Assembly (NCBI RefSeq): GCF_001435295.1
Contig: NZ_CM003594.1
Span: forward strand, 1,860,001-1,924,000
DNA length: 64,000 nt
DNA from: Psychrobacter sp. P11F6
Lineage (GTDB): Bacteria; Pseudomonadota; Gammaproteobacteria; Pseudomonadales; Moraxellaceae
Direction of reading: 5' to 3'
In this document: positions 53,318 to 63,719 of the stretch, one piece after another
Position numbering within the stretch: position 1 is the stretch's first letter
Layout of the letters: each line of letters opens with the position of its first letter
Notes under the pieces: model-generated
The model's database searches: none
Told to the model about the DNA's origin: nothing
What the model saw: only the letters and a program-made list of their open reading frames with translations
Made by a program: the position numbers and the translations under genes

Positions 53318-54262
53318 TTAAGTCAATACTGAGCTGTCATGTCGCGCCATAATGCTCGAAAAATCTTTGTCGCCATTGTCAATTGCATGTGCTTCATATA
53401 GCTCTGTCGCTTTAGCGCCCATCGGTGTCTCTACCTGAGTATCTTCAGCGGTCTGCATGGCAAGGTTAAGATCCTTTTGCATGAGCTTACTCATAAACCC
53501 GCCTTGATAGCCATTGCTAGATGGGACATTCTCCATTACTTGCGGATAAGGATTATAGACCTCTAGCGTCCAGTTACGACCTGAGCTTTGCAACATAATA
53601 TCTGATAGCACTTTAGGGTCTAGACCGTTTTTGACGCCCAGATTAATTGCTTCTGCCGTTCCTGCCATGAGAATGCCTAACAGCATGTTATTACAGATTT
53701 TTGCGACTTGTCCGGCACCATGCTCGCCTGCATGAAAGATATTTTTGCCCATTACAGCCAGTATCGGCTCAGCTTTGGCAAAGGCATCAGTGCTGCCACC
53801 GACAATAAAAGTTAACGTACCAGCGATAGCACCACCCGTACCACCAGAGACTGGCGCATCTAAGAAGTCTATGCCAAGCTTACTTGCCGCCTCTGCGACC
53901 TTCCTTGCATCAGCCGCTGCAATGGTACTACTATCAATGACTAATGTACCTTTCGGTAACGCTGCAAGCAGACCGTCAGCGCCATTATCTCCTAAATAGA
54001 CAGAATGGACGTGCTTGCCAGCAGGCAACATACTGATAACGACTTGCGCATGACGTGCAGCATCTTTAGGACTGTCTGCTACACTGGCACCTGCTTGCTG
54101 CAAGCGCGCGGTTGCCTCTGCAGATAAATCATAGACCGATAGCGCATAACCTGCTTTTAGCAAGTTTTCAGCCATTGGTGCGCCCATATTACCAAGTCCG
54201 ATAAAAGCAATATTTGGCTTAGTAGTATCGTTATCGGTGGCATTTACATCCTTTGTATTCAT
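53318..54262 (-). CDS. mmsB: 3-hydroxyisobutyrate dehydrogenase
   Basis: Oxidises 3-hydroxyisobutyrate to methylmalonate semialdehyde in valine catabolism. The Rossmann motif IAFIGLGNMGAPMAENL (about 18-34), the DAPVSGGTGGAIAGTLTF substrate motif and the catalytic Lys in GQVAKICNNMLL are present. The last gene of the cluster on this strand, 123 nt after the hydrolase; the N-terminus has about 15 extra residues before the Rossmann fold. It converges with iclR. Confidence 0.94.
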   Translation of the reverse strand: MNTKDVNATDNDTTKPNIAFIGLGNMGAPMAENLLKAGYALSVYDLSAEATARLQQAGASVADSPKDAARHAQVVISMLPAGKHVHSVYLGDNGADGLLAALPKGTLVIDSSTIAAADARKVAEAASKLGIDFLDAPVSGGTGGAIAGTLTFIVGGSTDAFAKAEPILAVMGKNIFHAGEHGAGQVAKICNNMLLGILMAGTAEAINLGVKNGLDPKVLSDIMLQSSGRNWTLEVYNPYPQVMENVPSSNGYQGGFMSKLMQKDLNLAMQTAEDTQVETPMGAKATELYEAHAIDNGDKDFSSIMARHDSSVLT

Positions 54263-54385
54263 CTCATCATTCCTTGATGGTTAGTATTAATCATGCGCGC
54301 AGGCGTTGCTACACATATAGCTGTAAACTATTTAATTGAGTGTAATTTTAATTTGATGTCTATATTGAATTGATAAATTCAATTT

Positions 54386-55615
54386 TTAACGCACAGACTG
54401 ACTGCCTAAAGCCTTATCACCCAACCAATCGTCTAACGGATGCTCACCTTTAGCATAAGGATTCACAAAGTGCTGCTGTATGTACGTCTGCCCTTCGCTA
54501 CTTAGGCAGTCTGCTAGTGAGCGTGACCACTGTGGATTACGATCTTTATCAATGAGCAGCGCACGTACCCCTTCTTTAAAGTCAGGATTGGCGGCACAAT
54601 GTACGGCCACATTGGCTTCTAAATACAGAACTTGCTCTAGTGATAAGTCAGTGACTTTATAATAAAGCGCATAAGTTAAAGCAGCAGTAGCTGGACAGCC
54701 ATGGCGATAAGTATCTACTGCTCGCTGCGTCCAGCTATCATTTGCAAACTCTGTATCTATTTTTGCGAGTGCCACATCACTTTGTAATAAAGCATCGATA
54801 TCACCCAGTCCGCCGCTGTTCATCAACTGCTGAATAGATTGCCAATGGATTGCCAATTTACTAGCAGGCAACTCAGCAATTGGTTGCGCTGCAAGCACAC
54901 GGCTAACGGTACTATGAGCACTATTGTTATCGCATTTATCCGTACGACTAGCGGCAACCTGCCAATCACTCTGTTTTAAACTTTGTATGACGGCATCATA
55001 GTCATTACTGGCAACGGCGTATTCTGCTAGATTGGTCAATAAAGCGTCGCTGCCATTACACATCGCGCCCGTTAACCCTAAAAACAAGCCCGTCTTAGCT
55101 GGCATACGCTGCAAAAACCAACTGCCAGAAGCATCAGGGAACAGCCCAATAGTCACTTCTGGCATGGCAAATCTCGTGCGCTCTGTGACCAAGCGGTGAC
55201 TACAACCTGCCATCAAGCCCATGCCGCCACCCATAATGATGCCGTCACCCCATAAAATTAATGGTTTAGGGTAAAAATGCATTTGTCGATAAAGACTATA
55301 TTCATGACCAAAAAAATCTGTCGCATAAGGATTTGGCATAGGCGCTGTTGCTGACATACTGTCATATAACCTACGAATATCACCGCCTGCACAAAACGCT
55401 TTATTGCCTGCGCCTTTTAATAGCAATGCCACCACTTGCTCATCACCTTCCCACTGCTCTAGTTGTTGCGATAACAACTGACACATCTCAACGCTCAAGG
55501 CATTAAGAGACTTTGGCATATTTAACGTCATTATCCCAATAAGGTGACCACAATCTGTCGGCTCAGTGCTGAATAATACCGGCGCCTCTAGTGTGCCTTC
55601 TATAGCTGTTGTCAT
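54386..55615 (-). CDS. 3-hydroxyisobutyryl-CoA hydrolase / enoyl-CoA hydratase family
   Basis: A 409-residue crotonase-fold hydrolase that releases 3-hydroxyisobutyrate from its CoA ester in valine degradation. Seen: oxyanion-hole KAFCAGGDIRRLYDSM and GGGMGLMAGCSHRLVTERTRFAMPEVTIGLFPDASGSWFL with the catalytic Glu, and the extended C-terminal domain (TLKVTDLSLEQVLYLE ... LIDKDRNPQWS) that distinguishes HIBCH from plain hydratases. It lies 61 nt after the enoyl-CoA hydratase gene. Confidence 0.9.
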   Translation of the reverse strand: MTTAIEGTLEAPVLFSTEPTDCGHLIGIMTLNMPKSLNALSVEMCQLLSQQLEQWEGDEQVVALLLKGAGNKAFCAGGDIRRLYDSMSATAPMPNPYATDFFGHEYSLYRQMHFYPKPLILWGDGIIMGGGMGLMAGCSHRLVTERTRFAMPEVTIGLFPDASGSWFLQRMPAKTGLFLGLTGAMCNGSDALLTNLAEYAVASNDYDAVIQSLKQSDWQVAASRTDKCDNNSAHSTVSRVLAAQPIAELPASKLAIHWQSIQQLMNSGGLGDIDALLQSDVALAKIDTEFANDSWTQRAVDTYRHGCPATAALTYALYYKVTDLSLEQVLYLEANVAVHCAANPDFKEGVRALLIDKDRNPQWSRSLADCLSSEGQTYIQQHFVNPYAKGEHPLDDWLGDKALGSQSVR

Positions 55616-55676
55616 AAAAGTGACCTACAAATATTAAAAGAAAAAAATAGTATCATTAAGTTTGATTTTATGGCGT

Positions 55677-56459
55677 TTATTTATTTTTCCAAACCGGCTT
55701 ACGCTTCTCTAAAAATGCTTGCACACCTTCGCGCTGATCTTTGGTATCAAATAATTTAACAAAGGCTTCACGCTCATGGATAAGGTTTTGCGCAGGCGGT
55801 GTGTGTCTTGCTGCTTGAATAAGCGCTTTGGAGTAACTGACGGCAACTGGTGATTGTTTAGCGACTTTTTGCGCTAGTGCTTGTGCTGCTAATAAACCGT
55901 CACCTTTTGCAGTGACTTCTTCGACTAAGCCAATGCGTAGTGCAGTCTGGGTATCGACACGCTCACCGCATAATATCATACGCTTTGCCCAGCCTTCACC
56001 TACTAAAGCTGTTAGATTTTGCGTACCACCAGCACACGGCAATAAGCCCACACCAGTCTCAGGCAAAGCCATCTGCGCATGCGCTTCTGCGATACGGATA
56101 TCACAAGCGAGTGCGCACTCAAGACCACCACCCATCGCATAACCATTGATAACCGCGATGCTTACGCCGCGATAGGCTGACAGCGCTTCAAATGCTTCAC
56201 CAAAAGCTATCGCCATACTGATCGCGCGACCTTTATCACCATCTGCAAAATTATTTAAATCAGCGCCCGCTGAAAAGAACTTCTCGCCATCGCCATGGAC
56301 GATTAACGCATATACCTCATCATTGGTATTGAGATCAGTGACCAGCTGCTTAAGCGCCTGTAGACTTTCCATCGTCCACGTATGAGCAGGTGGGTTGTTC
56401 AATGTTAGCGTTGCAGTATGACCATCAATCGATAGTTTTAAGTTGGCATAATCCGTCAT
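55677..56459 (-). CDS. Enoyl-CoA hydratase
   Basis: A 260-residue crotonase-fold enzyme, likely hydrating methacrylyl-CoA in valine catabolism. Motifs: ADLNNFADG with the oxyanion Gly (about 66-74), IAVINGYAMGGGLECALACDIRIA and AQMALPETGVGLLPCAGGTQNL with catalytic Glu residues. Specificity is inferred from its place between the acyl-CoA dehydrogenase and the hydrolase. Confidence 0.92.
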   Translation of the reverse strand: MTDYANLKLSIDGHTATLTLNNPPAHTWTMESLQALKQLVTDLNTNDEVYALIVHGDGEKFFSAGADLNNFADGDKGRAISMAIAFGEAFEALSAYRGVSIAVINGYAMGGGLECALACDIRIAEAHAQMALPETGVGLLPCAGGTQNLTALVGEGWAKRMILCGERVDTQTALRIGLVEEVTAKGDGLLAAQALAQKVAKQSPVAVSYSKALIQAARHTPPAQNLIHEREAFVKLFDTKDQREGVQAFLEKRKPVWKNK

Positions 56460-56540
56460 GAAATATCCTTGTTATAATTTTTTATAAAATTGCGTTATCC
56501 ATACATTCGAATAGGCAAACTATCTATTTATATAAAGTGG

Positions 56541-57701
56541 TTAACGCAGCTGGCTTAACGCATCATCTTGTAAGAGCTGACGCGAGACAATCACGCGCAT
56601 AATCTCATTGGTACCTTCTAAAATTTGATGCACACGCAAATCTCGCACATGACGCTCAAGCGGGTATTCATTGAGATAGCCGTAACCACCGTGTAGTTGT
56701 AAGGCTTCGTTGGCGACATCAAAACACAAGTCAGTAGACAAACGCTTTGCCATTGCACAATAAGTAGAGGCTTGAACATCGTTATTATCGACTTTGCTCG
56801 CCGCTAAATAGAGCATTTGCCGTGCAGTGATAGTTTGAGTCAGCATATCAGCAAGCTTAAACTGTACCGACTGTAAGCTAGCAATCGGGCTGCCAAACTG
56901 ACTGCGCTCTTGTACATAATTGGTCGCTGTCTCAAGCGCCGCTTGCGCTGTTCCTACTGCACAGATACCGATATTAATCCGGCCGCCATCTAAGCCTTTC
57001 ATAGCAATACGAAAACCTTGGCCTTCCTCGCCGATGAGGTTTTCTACTGGCACTTTGACGTCTTTAAAGCTAATCGTCCGCGTTGGCTGTGCTTTCCAGC
57101 CCATTTTATGCTCGTTTTTGCCGTATTCGATACCAGCACTGTCTGCATCAACGACGAATGCTGAAATCCCCTTTGGACCTGCAGCGCCCGTACGTGCCAT
57201 AACCACTAACACATCGGTTGAGCCTGCGCCTGAGATAAAGGTTTTTTCACCTGTAAGCAGGTAATGATCACCTTGCTTATCGGCTTTGGTACGCAGTGAT
57301 GCGGCATCAGAACCGGCATTAGGTTCCGTCAGACAATAACTGCCCAGCCATTCACCACTAACCATATTTGGCAAATATTTTTTGCACAATACATCACTGC
57401 CAAACTCACCAATCATCCAGCCAGCCATATTATGAATACTCATATAAGCCGCCACAGAGGTATCGCCCCATGCTAGCTCCTCAAACACCATCGCAGAGTC
57501 TAAACGCGGCAAGCCCAAGCCATCATATTCAGGATTGGTATATAACCCTAAAAAGCCAAGCTCGCCTGATTTTTTAATCACATCAATTGGGAAATGCGAA
57601 GTGCGATCCCATTCAGCGGCATTGGGCTTAAGCTCTTTTTGGGCAAACTGTCTGGCGGTTTGGCGAAAGGCAATTTGGTCATCGGTTAATGAAAAATCCA
57701 T
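56541..57701 (-). CDS. Acyl-CoA dehydrogenase, probably isobutyryl-CoA specific
   Basis: FAD enzyme oxidising a short branched acyl-CoA to the enoyl form. Seen: SYCLTEPNAGSDAASLRT, KTFISGAGSTDVLVVMARTG, VPVENLIGEEGQGFRIAMKGLDGGR, and the catalytic Glu in HQILEGTNEIMRVIVSRQLL at the C-terminus. Its 386 residues match the family. In this cluster, isobutyryl-CoA is the expected substrate. Follows mmsA by 63 nt. Confidence 0.92.
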   Translation of the reverse strand: MDFSLTDDQIAFRQTARQFAQKELKPNAAEWDRTSHFPIDVIKKSGELGFLGLYTNPEYDGLGLPRLDSAMVFEELAWGDTSVAAYMSIHNMAGWMIGEFGSDVLCKKYLPNMVSGEWLGSYCLTEPNAGSDAASLRTKADKQGDHYLLTGEKTFISGAGSTDVLVVMARTGAAGPKGISAFVVDADSAGIEYGKNEHKMGWKAQPTRTISFKDVKVPVENLIGEEGQGFRIAMKGLDGGRINIGICAVGTAQAALETATNYVQERSQFGSPIASLQSVQFKLADMLTQTITARQMLYLAASKVDNNDVQASTYCAMAKRLSTDLCFDVANEALQLHGGYGYLNEYPLERHVRDLRVHQILEGTNEIMRVIVSRQLLQDDALSQLR

Positions 57702-57764
57702 GGGGTCATCCTTGTGCTGAATAGGGTGTGTTAAGTCGTCAGTGCAAATATAGGTGATTCAGCG

Positions 57765-59249
57765 TTAAATTGAAATAGTCGTATTAACGCCGCGACTTGC
57801 TTCATCATCAAACCAGCGCGCCGTAACCGTCTTAGTTTGGGTATAAAATTGCACCGCATGCTTACCATAAGGACCCAAATCACCAAGCTTACTAGCGCGT
57901 GAGCCTGAAAACGAGAACATCGGTAGTGGCACAGGAATCGGCAAGTTAATCCCGATTTGACCGACTTGGATATCTTGCTGGAATTTATGCGCAGCAGCCC
58001 CTGACTGAGTAAAGATAGCCGTACCATTACCATGCGGATTGGCATTGAGCAGCTCAATCGCTTCATCTAAGCTATTGGCACGCATGATACAAAGGACAGG
58101 TCCAAAGATTTCTTCTTTGTAGATTTGCATATCTGCAGTGACGTTATCAAAAATCGTTGGACCAACGAAGTTGCCCTTCTCATACCCTTCAACTGTAATA
58201 CCGCGACCATCAAGCAATAGACTGGCTCCCTCTTCTACCCCCATACCAATCAAATGCTCTACACGCGCTTTTGCGGCAGGAGAAATAAGGGGACCTAAAT
58301 CTTTATCATGTTTACCGGCTGAGACAATCAAACCCTCTGCTTTAGCTTTGATGTCATCAATCCACTCACCAGCGGCACCGACAAGGACAACGACAGACAG
58401 CGCCATACAACGTTGACCGGCAGCACCAAATGCAGCACCTGCTAGCTGATTAAGGGTTTGCTCTTTATTAGCATCCGGCAAGATAACGCCATGGTTTTTT
58501 GCACCCATCATACACTGTGCGCGTTTGCCTGATTGACTGGCACGCTCATAAACGTGTTTGCCGACGTTGGTCGAACCGACAAAAGAAACTGCTTTGATGT
58601 CAGGATGATCACAAATCGCATCAACGGTGGCTTTGCCGCCATGTACCACATTTAGCACACCTTCAGGTACACCTGCTTCAACGGCCAGCTCAACCAAACG
58701 CATGGTCACCATCGGATCTTGTTCAGAAGGCTTTAGGATAAAAGTATTACCCGTGGCAATCGCCATTGGGAACATCCACAGTGGAATCATCGCTGGGAAG
58801 TTAAACGGCGTAATGCCTGCACAGACACCCAGTGGCTGCCAAATACTATAGGTATCAACGCCTGAGGCAACGTTTTCAACGAAATCGCCAATCTGTAGAT
58901 TTGCAATCCCAGCAGCATGCTCAACCACTTCTAAACCACGGAATACATCACCGCGTGCATCAGCAATAGTCTTGCCCTGCTCTGCGGTCAAGGTTTCTGC
59001 TAGCTCATCCATGTGGTCGCGTATCAATGCTTGATACTTTAAAAAGATACGGGCACGTGTGGTAATGGGCGTTTTGCGCCACGTTTGAAACGCTGCTTGA
59101 GCAGCAGCGACCGCTTGATTTATTTCATCGTCTGTAGTTTGCGGTACTTTAGCAATGACTTCTTGCGTGGCAGGATCGGTGATATCAATCCATTCACTGG
59201 TATTAGAATCAACAAATTGACCATTGATGAGCTGCTTGACGTGGTGCAT
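57765..59249 (-). CDS. mmsA: Methylmalonate-semialdehyde dehydrogenase (CoA-acylating)
   Basis: Converts methylmalonate semialdehyde to propionyl-CoA with NAD and CoA, the last step of valine catabolism. Seen: [48 protein letters not shown], and the catalytic Cys in [15 protein letters not shown], plus [12 protein letters not shown] and [14 protein letters not shown]. Its 494 residues fit MmsA. First gene of the cluster; a good AAGGATAT ribosome site precedes the ATG. Confidence 0.96.
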   Translation of the reverse strand: MHHVKQLINGQFVDSNTSEWIDITDPATQEVIAKVPQTTDDEINQAVAAAQAAFQTWRKTPITTRARIFLKYQALIRDHMDELAETLTAEQGKTIADARGDVFRGLEVVEHAAGIANLQIGDFVENVASGVDTYSIWQPLGVCAGITPFNFPAMIPLWMFPMAIATGNTFILKPSEQDPMVTMRLVELAVEAGVPEGVLNVVHGGKATVDAICDHPDIKAVSFVGSTNVGKHVYERASQSGKRAQCMMGAKNHGVILPDANKEQTLNQLAGAAFGAAGQRCMALSVVVLVGAAGEWIDDIKAKAEGLIVSAGKHDKDLGPLISPAAKARVEHLIGMGVEEGASLLLDGRGITVEGYEKGNFVGPTIFDNVTADMQIYKEEIFGPVLCIMRANSLDEAIELLNANPHGNGTAIFTQSGAAAHKFQQDIQVGQIGINLPIPVPLPMFSFSGSRASKLGDLGPYGKHAVQFYTQTKTVTARWFDDEASRGVNTTISI

Positions 59250-59377
59250 AAGATATCCTTATCTTGTTTGCGAGACTACCCTTTAGCGGTGTCTTAATAT
59301 TCAAAAAGAGAGAAAAAATGATGAGCTTTTATCGATCAAACGTATTTTATAAAATGATTTATTTCGTATCGTTATTG

Positions 59378-59407
59378 ACTATACCAATAAACCATTTTTA
59401 GGGTCAA
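59378..59407 (-). promoter_or_regulatory. Putative promoter of the valine cluster
   Basis: On the minus strand TTGACC (59402-59407), 18-nt spacer, TATAGT (59378-59383), giving a leader of about 120 nt before mmsA. An AAGCGCTT palindrome and an upstream TTGACA overlap the -35, and a 12-bp palindrome ATTTTATAAAAT (59344-59355) lies downstream. The 359-bp gap (59250-59608) has no gene. Confidence 0.4.
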
Positions 59408-59531
59408 GCGCTTTGTCAAAATTTTATCTGAGTTTATGTTAACGAGAAAAACTTTATGTAAGGTATATTTTCAGTTTGAGCGAAAGCGACTAAGTGGTGA
59501 TAAAAATGAGGAGGCACCTTAAATTAAAAAC

Positions 59532-59563
59532 AAAAAAGCCCATGATTGTGCATGAGCTTTTTT
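59532..59563 (-). terminator. Terminator of the propionyl-CoA synthetase gene
   Basis: On the minus strand AAAAAAGCTCATG / CATGGGCTTTTTT hairpin (one mismatch) with a six-base loop and T run, 45 nt after the stop codon. Confidence 0.8.
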
Positions 59564-59608
59564 CAATATTAACGTCAGATGGCTTTTTTCAATTAATACG
59601 CCATCACA

Positions 59609-61663
59609 TTAGTAGTCTTTCATGGACTGCTTAATCGCGTCAATCGCTGTTGGATTATCAAGCGTTGACATATCTCCTGTTTCGTTGCCTTCTGCTAAAG
59701 CACGAATGGCTCGACGTAAGATTTTTCCAGAGCGCGTTTTTGGTAGTGCTTGCGGGAAATAAATTGCCGCTGGCCTTGCAATACCGCCAAGGGATTTGAC
59801 CACAGCACCGATGACCTGCTGCTCAATACGGAAACGATTTTCGGTGGTCGTGACTTGTTCATGATCTCTCAGCACACAAAAGGCTATCGGCAATTCTCCT
59901 TTCAATTCATCATGAATACCCACAACCGCACATTCTGCCATCTCTGGATGCGTACTAATTGCTTCTTCAATTTCTTGCGTGCCAATACGATGTCCGGCGA
60001 CGTTGATGACATCGTCAGTTCGTCCTAAAATATAAAAATAACCCTCCTCATCAGTCACGGCATAGTCTGAGGTTGAATATTGCTTGCCATCAAACAGACC
60101 AAAATAACTGCTAATAAAGCGTTTGTCATTTCGCCATACCGTGGTCAGACAACCGGGCGGCAATGGTGCACGAATCGCGAGCAGTCCTTTTTCGCCAGCT
60201 TTACACGGTTCGCCTGTTTCTTCATTAATGACATGCGCATCATAACCATACATGGGATAACCAGGTGAGCCTTGCTTGTGCGGCTTATGATTAAATTTGG
60301 GTGTGTTACTCAGGATGGGCCAGCCAGACTCTGTTTGCCAATAATGGTCTAAAATTGGCACACCTAAATGCTTAGTCAGCCAATTGGCTGTCGATTCATC
60401 CAGTGGTTCACCTGCCAAAAAGAAGGATTTTACGCTGGAGACATCATAGCGCGTCATCCATGTCTCATCTTGTTTTTTCAGCATACGGACACCCGTCGGT
60501 GCCGTGAATAAGATATTGACCTTGTTTGCTTCGACAATTCGCCACCAAATACCGGGATTTGGGCGATGCGGCAGACCTTCATACATCACACTCGTCATAC
60601 CAGCCAGCAATGGTGCGTAAATGGTGTAAGAATGCCCGACCGCCCAGCCGATATCTGATATCGCCCAAAATGTCTCGCCCGCCTTGCCATCGTAGATATA
60701 GTCCATCGACGTCGTTAACGCAACCGCGTGACCACCGGTATCCCGTTGTACACCTTTTGGCGTGCCAGTGGTGCCTGAAGTATACAGAAGATACGACGGC
60801 GTATTTGACTCAAGCCAAACTGGCTCGACAATCGCATTGGCTTGACAGCTGATACGGCGCTGGGTTGCATAATCAACATCAATATTTTTTGGCTCAAATG
60901 GTAAAATGCCACGATTGATGACCAATACATGTTCGGGCTTGACCGTTGCTTGCTCTACCCCTTGATTGACAAGATTTTTATAATTAATAACTTTACCACC
61001 GCGCAAACCTGCATCCACCGTGATGACCATTTTTGCTTCGGCATCATCCATACGAATGGCTAAGTTATGAGCCGCAAATCCACCAAACACCACAGAATGT
61101 ACCGCACCGATACGAGCGCAAGCCAACATGGCATAAGCGGCTTCTAGAATCATCGGCATGTAAATGACGACACGATCGCCCTTGCCAATACCATGACGCT
61201 GTAGCACATCGGCAAAATAATTGACTTCTTTATATAGGTCATTATAGGTCAGCCGACGCTTGGTATAGTCCGTATAAAGCTCAACGTTATTACCCAAGTC
61301 TTTAAACGCATCGACGACTGCAGGAAAGGTTTCTATTAACTCTTGGTTAATCTCAGAGGATAACCAGATAAAAGCATCCTGTTCTGCGCGCTCTGCAAGA
61401 TGGCGATCCACACAGTTATAGCAAAGATTGGTCTCGCCACCGACATACCACTGCGCAAATGGCAGATTGCTGTCATCAAGGATTTGTTCAGGCTCTTTAT
61501 GCCAATAGATACGCTTTGCTTGCTCTGCCCAAAACTGCTCTTTATTTTCAATAGAAGAGTGATAAATTTCAGCAAAGGTTTGAGTGGTATTAGATAACGC
61601 TTGAGAAGTCTGAGCTTGGTCTGACGATTGGTTGGTCACTGAAGTGGCGGTTTGCTCGCTCAT
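59609..61663 (-). CDS. prpE: Propionyl-CoA synthetase (PrpE-like acyl-CoA ligase)
   Basis: Activates propionate (or acetate) through an acyl-AMP intermediate. Seen: YTSGTTGTPKGVQRDTGGHAVAL (P-loop, about 300), HYWQTESGWPI, YSTSDYAVTDEEGYFYILGRTDDVINVAGHRIGTQEIEEAI, and PKTRSGKILRRAIRAL with the catalytic Lys. It is 684 residues, longer than E. coli PrpE (628), because of an N-terminal extension before YHSSIENKEQFWAEQA. An ATG at 61681 also opens the frame, but the ATG at 61661-61663 has AAGGA nine nt upstream and is preferred. Specificity is inferred from the valine cluster beside it. Confidence 0.9.
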   Translation of the reverse strand: MSEQTATSVTNQSSDQAQTSQALSNTTQTFAEIYHSSIENKEQFWAEQAKRIYWHKEPEQILDDSNLPFAQWYVGGETNLCYNCVDRHLAERAEQDAFIWLSSEINQELIETFPAVVDAFKDLGNNVELYTDYTKRRLTYNDLYKEVNYFADVLQRHGIGKGDRVVIYMPMILEAAYAMLACARIGAVHSVVFGGFAAHNLAIRMDDAEAKMVITVDAGLRGGKVINYKNLVNQGVEQATVKPEHVLVINRGILPFEPKNIDVDYATQRRISCQANAIVEPVWLESNTPSYLLYTSGTTGTPKGVQRDTGGHAVALTTSMDYIYDGKAGETFWAISDIGWAVGHSYTIYAPLLAGMTSVMYEGLPHRPNPGIWWRIVEANKVNILFTAPTGVRMLKKQDETWMTRYDVSSVKSFFLAGEPLDESTANWLTKHLGVPILDHYWQTESGWPILSNTPKFNHKPHKQGSPGYPMYGYDAHVINEETGEPCKAGEKGLLAIRAPLPPGCLTTVWRNDKRFISSYFGLFDGKQYSTSDYAVTDEEGYFYILGRTDDVINVAGHRIGTQEIEEAISTHPEMAECAVVGIHDELKGELPIAFCVLRDHEQVTTTENRFRIEQQVIGAVVKSLGGIARPAAIYFPQALPKTRSGKILRRAIRALAEGNETGDMSTLDNPTAIDAIKQSMKDY

Positions 61664-61757
61664 AATAGCTGTCCTTAGCATAAATGATGGGTAATACGAT
61701 GTAATAATGTCATAGTAAAGATTGGCTATCCCTGCCAGCTATCTCTAATAGAACAAA

Positions 61758-61797
61758 AAACCGATACACTACGTATCGATTTAGTAGGTATCGGTTT
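61758..61797 (-). terminator. Terminator of the acyl-CoA ligase gene
   Basis: AAACCGATAC (61758-61767) pairs with GTATCGGTTT (61788-61797); a nested CGATAC/GTATCG (61762-61767, 61773-61778) offers an alternative stem. On the minus strand a T run follows. It lies between the ligase gene and prpE. Confidence 0.7.
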
Positions 61798-61871
61798 AAA
61801 ATGTAGCAGAGCTAACAATAAAGGTCAACTATTAAGCCAGTTATCTACTCAATAGTTAAGCCACTTTGAAC

Positions 61872-63542
61872 CTATACCTCAGTTTGATCAGCATACATCT
61901 CACGCATCACTTTTTTGTCATGCTTACCAACAGAAGTCTTTGGCAACTCATTGACGAACTTAAACTGACTTGGCACACCATATTTCGGAATAATACCCCG
62001 CTCTACGGCTTTCTCGGCAATGGCTTTGATATCATCAACGCTCGTGTCTTGAGCATTAGGTTTTAACACAATCAAGGCCAATGGACGCTCGCCCCATTGC
62101 TTATCACGTATCCCAATCACAGATACGTCAGCGACCGCTGGATGTAACGACAAAATCGTCTCAATCTCTAATGACGATATCCACTCGCCGCCTGACTTAA
62201 TGACATCTTTTAAGCGATCAGTAATTCTAATATAACCATCAGGACGTATATAAGCAATGTCTTGGGTGTGCATATAGCCGTTTTCCCACAGCTCTTTGCC
62301 CGCATCGTCATTTTTTAGATAGCTTTGCGTTAGCCAAGGTGCGCGCAATACCAGCTCACCCGTATTGTCTTGACCGGTACCAACCGACTCATTATTGGTA
62401 CTCCATATTTGAGCATCCACCATCAGTACGGGCTTACCAGTCATACAACGGCGAGCGATATCTTCATCTTCACTCATTTCAGGCTCGTCGAGACTAAATT
62501 CTGTCAAGCTAATAAGGGGCGCTGTCTCTGACATACCATAACCAGTATATACTTCGATGCCTTGTGCCATGGCGGTTTTTGCCAGACCTTCTGTCAATCG
62601 TGAGCCACCGATGATCATTTTTAAACCATTAAAGCTAGCACCACGATCTTGCGCTTCTTTGAGCACCATTTGCAAAATCGTTGGGACACAATGGGTAATA
62701 CTGACTTTTTCATTAATAATCAAGTCCATTAACACATCTGGTGCATAGCGTCCCGGATACACTTGCTTCAGACCAGCCATGGTCGCGGTAAATGGAAAGC
62801 CCCACGCATGCACGTGGAACATCGGCGTCATCGGCATATAGACATCACCGTAGCTGACGCCTTGCTTGTCGGGCAGCATACCTAATGTCGCCGCTTCGGT
62901 AAGAGTATGCAATACTAACTGGCGGTGGCTAAAGAATACGCCTTTTGGATCGCCCGTCGTGCCTGAGGTATAAAACGTTGTGGCAATGGTGTTTTCATCA
63001 AAATCTGGGAAGTCAAACTCACTATAGGCAGCTTGTAATAACGCTTCATACTCACCTACTACGCGGTTTTGATTACCACCGAAGACTCCTTCAGATGTCA
63101 CGCCATCATCATCTAGCCAAATAATATGCTCAATACTAGAGTTTTCAAACTGATAGCTTTTGACCAATGGCGCAAACTCAGAATTAAGCAGCAGCACTTT
63201 CGGCTTAGCATGATTGATGGTATAAAGAATTTTTTCTGGCGATAGGCGGATATTAACGGTTTGTAAAATATACTCTGACATCGGTACCGCAAAATACGAC
63301 TCAAGATAACGATGGCTGTCCCAATCCATCACCGCCACTATATCACCTGCATCCAGATTCAAACCTGCTAAGACATTGGCCAAGCGATTGATACGATTGA
63401 ATAAATCTTTATAAGTGAGGCGTTTTTTGTCAGCATAAACGATTTCTTGCTCTAGCGACACCGTTTTGGCACGGTTCAATAGTTGCTTAACTAATAAGGG
63501 ATAATCGTAAGCAGAAGGGGCGCTGTGGTAAATATTTGACAT
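61872..63542 (-). CDS. Medium/long-chain fatty acyl-CoA ligase
   Basis: An AMP-forming ligase joining fatty acid and CoA. Seen: TFYTSGTTGDPKGVFFSHRQLVLHT (P-loop), YGMSETAPLISL, and the C-terminal GYMHTQDIAYIRPDGYIRITDRLKDVIKSGGEWISSLEIE with PKTSVGKHDKKVMREM carrying the catalytic Lys. Chain length cannot be predicted. An ATG at 63566 opens the frame, but the ATG at 63540-63542 (MSNIYHS) has AAGGA ten nt upstream and gives 556 residues, so it is preferred. It precedes prpE in the same direction, separated by a terminator. Confidence 0.9.
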   Translation of the reverse strand: MSNIYHSAPSAYDYPLLVKQLLNRAKTVSLEQEIVYADKKRLTYKDLFNRINRLANVLAGLNLDAGDIVAVMDWDSHRYLESYFAVPMSEYILQTVNIRLSPEKILYTINHAKPKVLLLNSEFAPLVKSYQFENSSIEHIIWLDDDGVTSEGVFGGNQNRVVGEYEALLQAAYSEFDFPDFDENTIATTFYTSGTTGDPKGVFFSHRQLVLHTLTEAATLGMLPDKQGVSYGDVYMPMTPMFHVHAWGFPFTATMAGLKQVYPGRYAPDVLMDLIINEKVSITHCVPTILQMVLKEAQDRGASFNGLKMIIGGSRLTEGLAKTAMAQGIEVYTGYGMSETAPLISLTEFSLDEPEMSEDEDIARRCMTGKPVLMVDAQIWSTNNESVGTGQDNTGELVLRAPWLTQSYLKNDDAGKELWENGYMHTQDIAYIRPDGYIRITDRLKDVIKSGGEWISSLEIETILSLHPAVADVSVIGIRDKQWGERPLALIVLKPNAQDTSVDDIKAIAEKAVERGIIPKYGVPSQFKFVNELPKTSVGKHDKKVMREMYADQTEV

Positions 63543-63719
63543 AGATGTGACGTCCTTGTTGGTCATGCGGATAAGTTATTATGCGGGTGAATCATGGATA
63601 ATTGATGGCGTATTGAACAGGCTATATCGATAGTAAGAAAAAATAGGCGCTATGTAAAGCAACCTTACGTAAACATCCTAAGAGGCAATAGCTTGATGAA
63701 AATTGCTCAAAAACAACCA

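Noticed and set aside
63603..63616. Single GGCGTATTGAACA similar to the element ends
   Set aside because: Only one arm is seen and no matching partner lies within a few hundred bases, so it is not called a repeat element.
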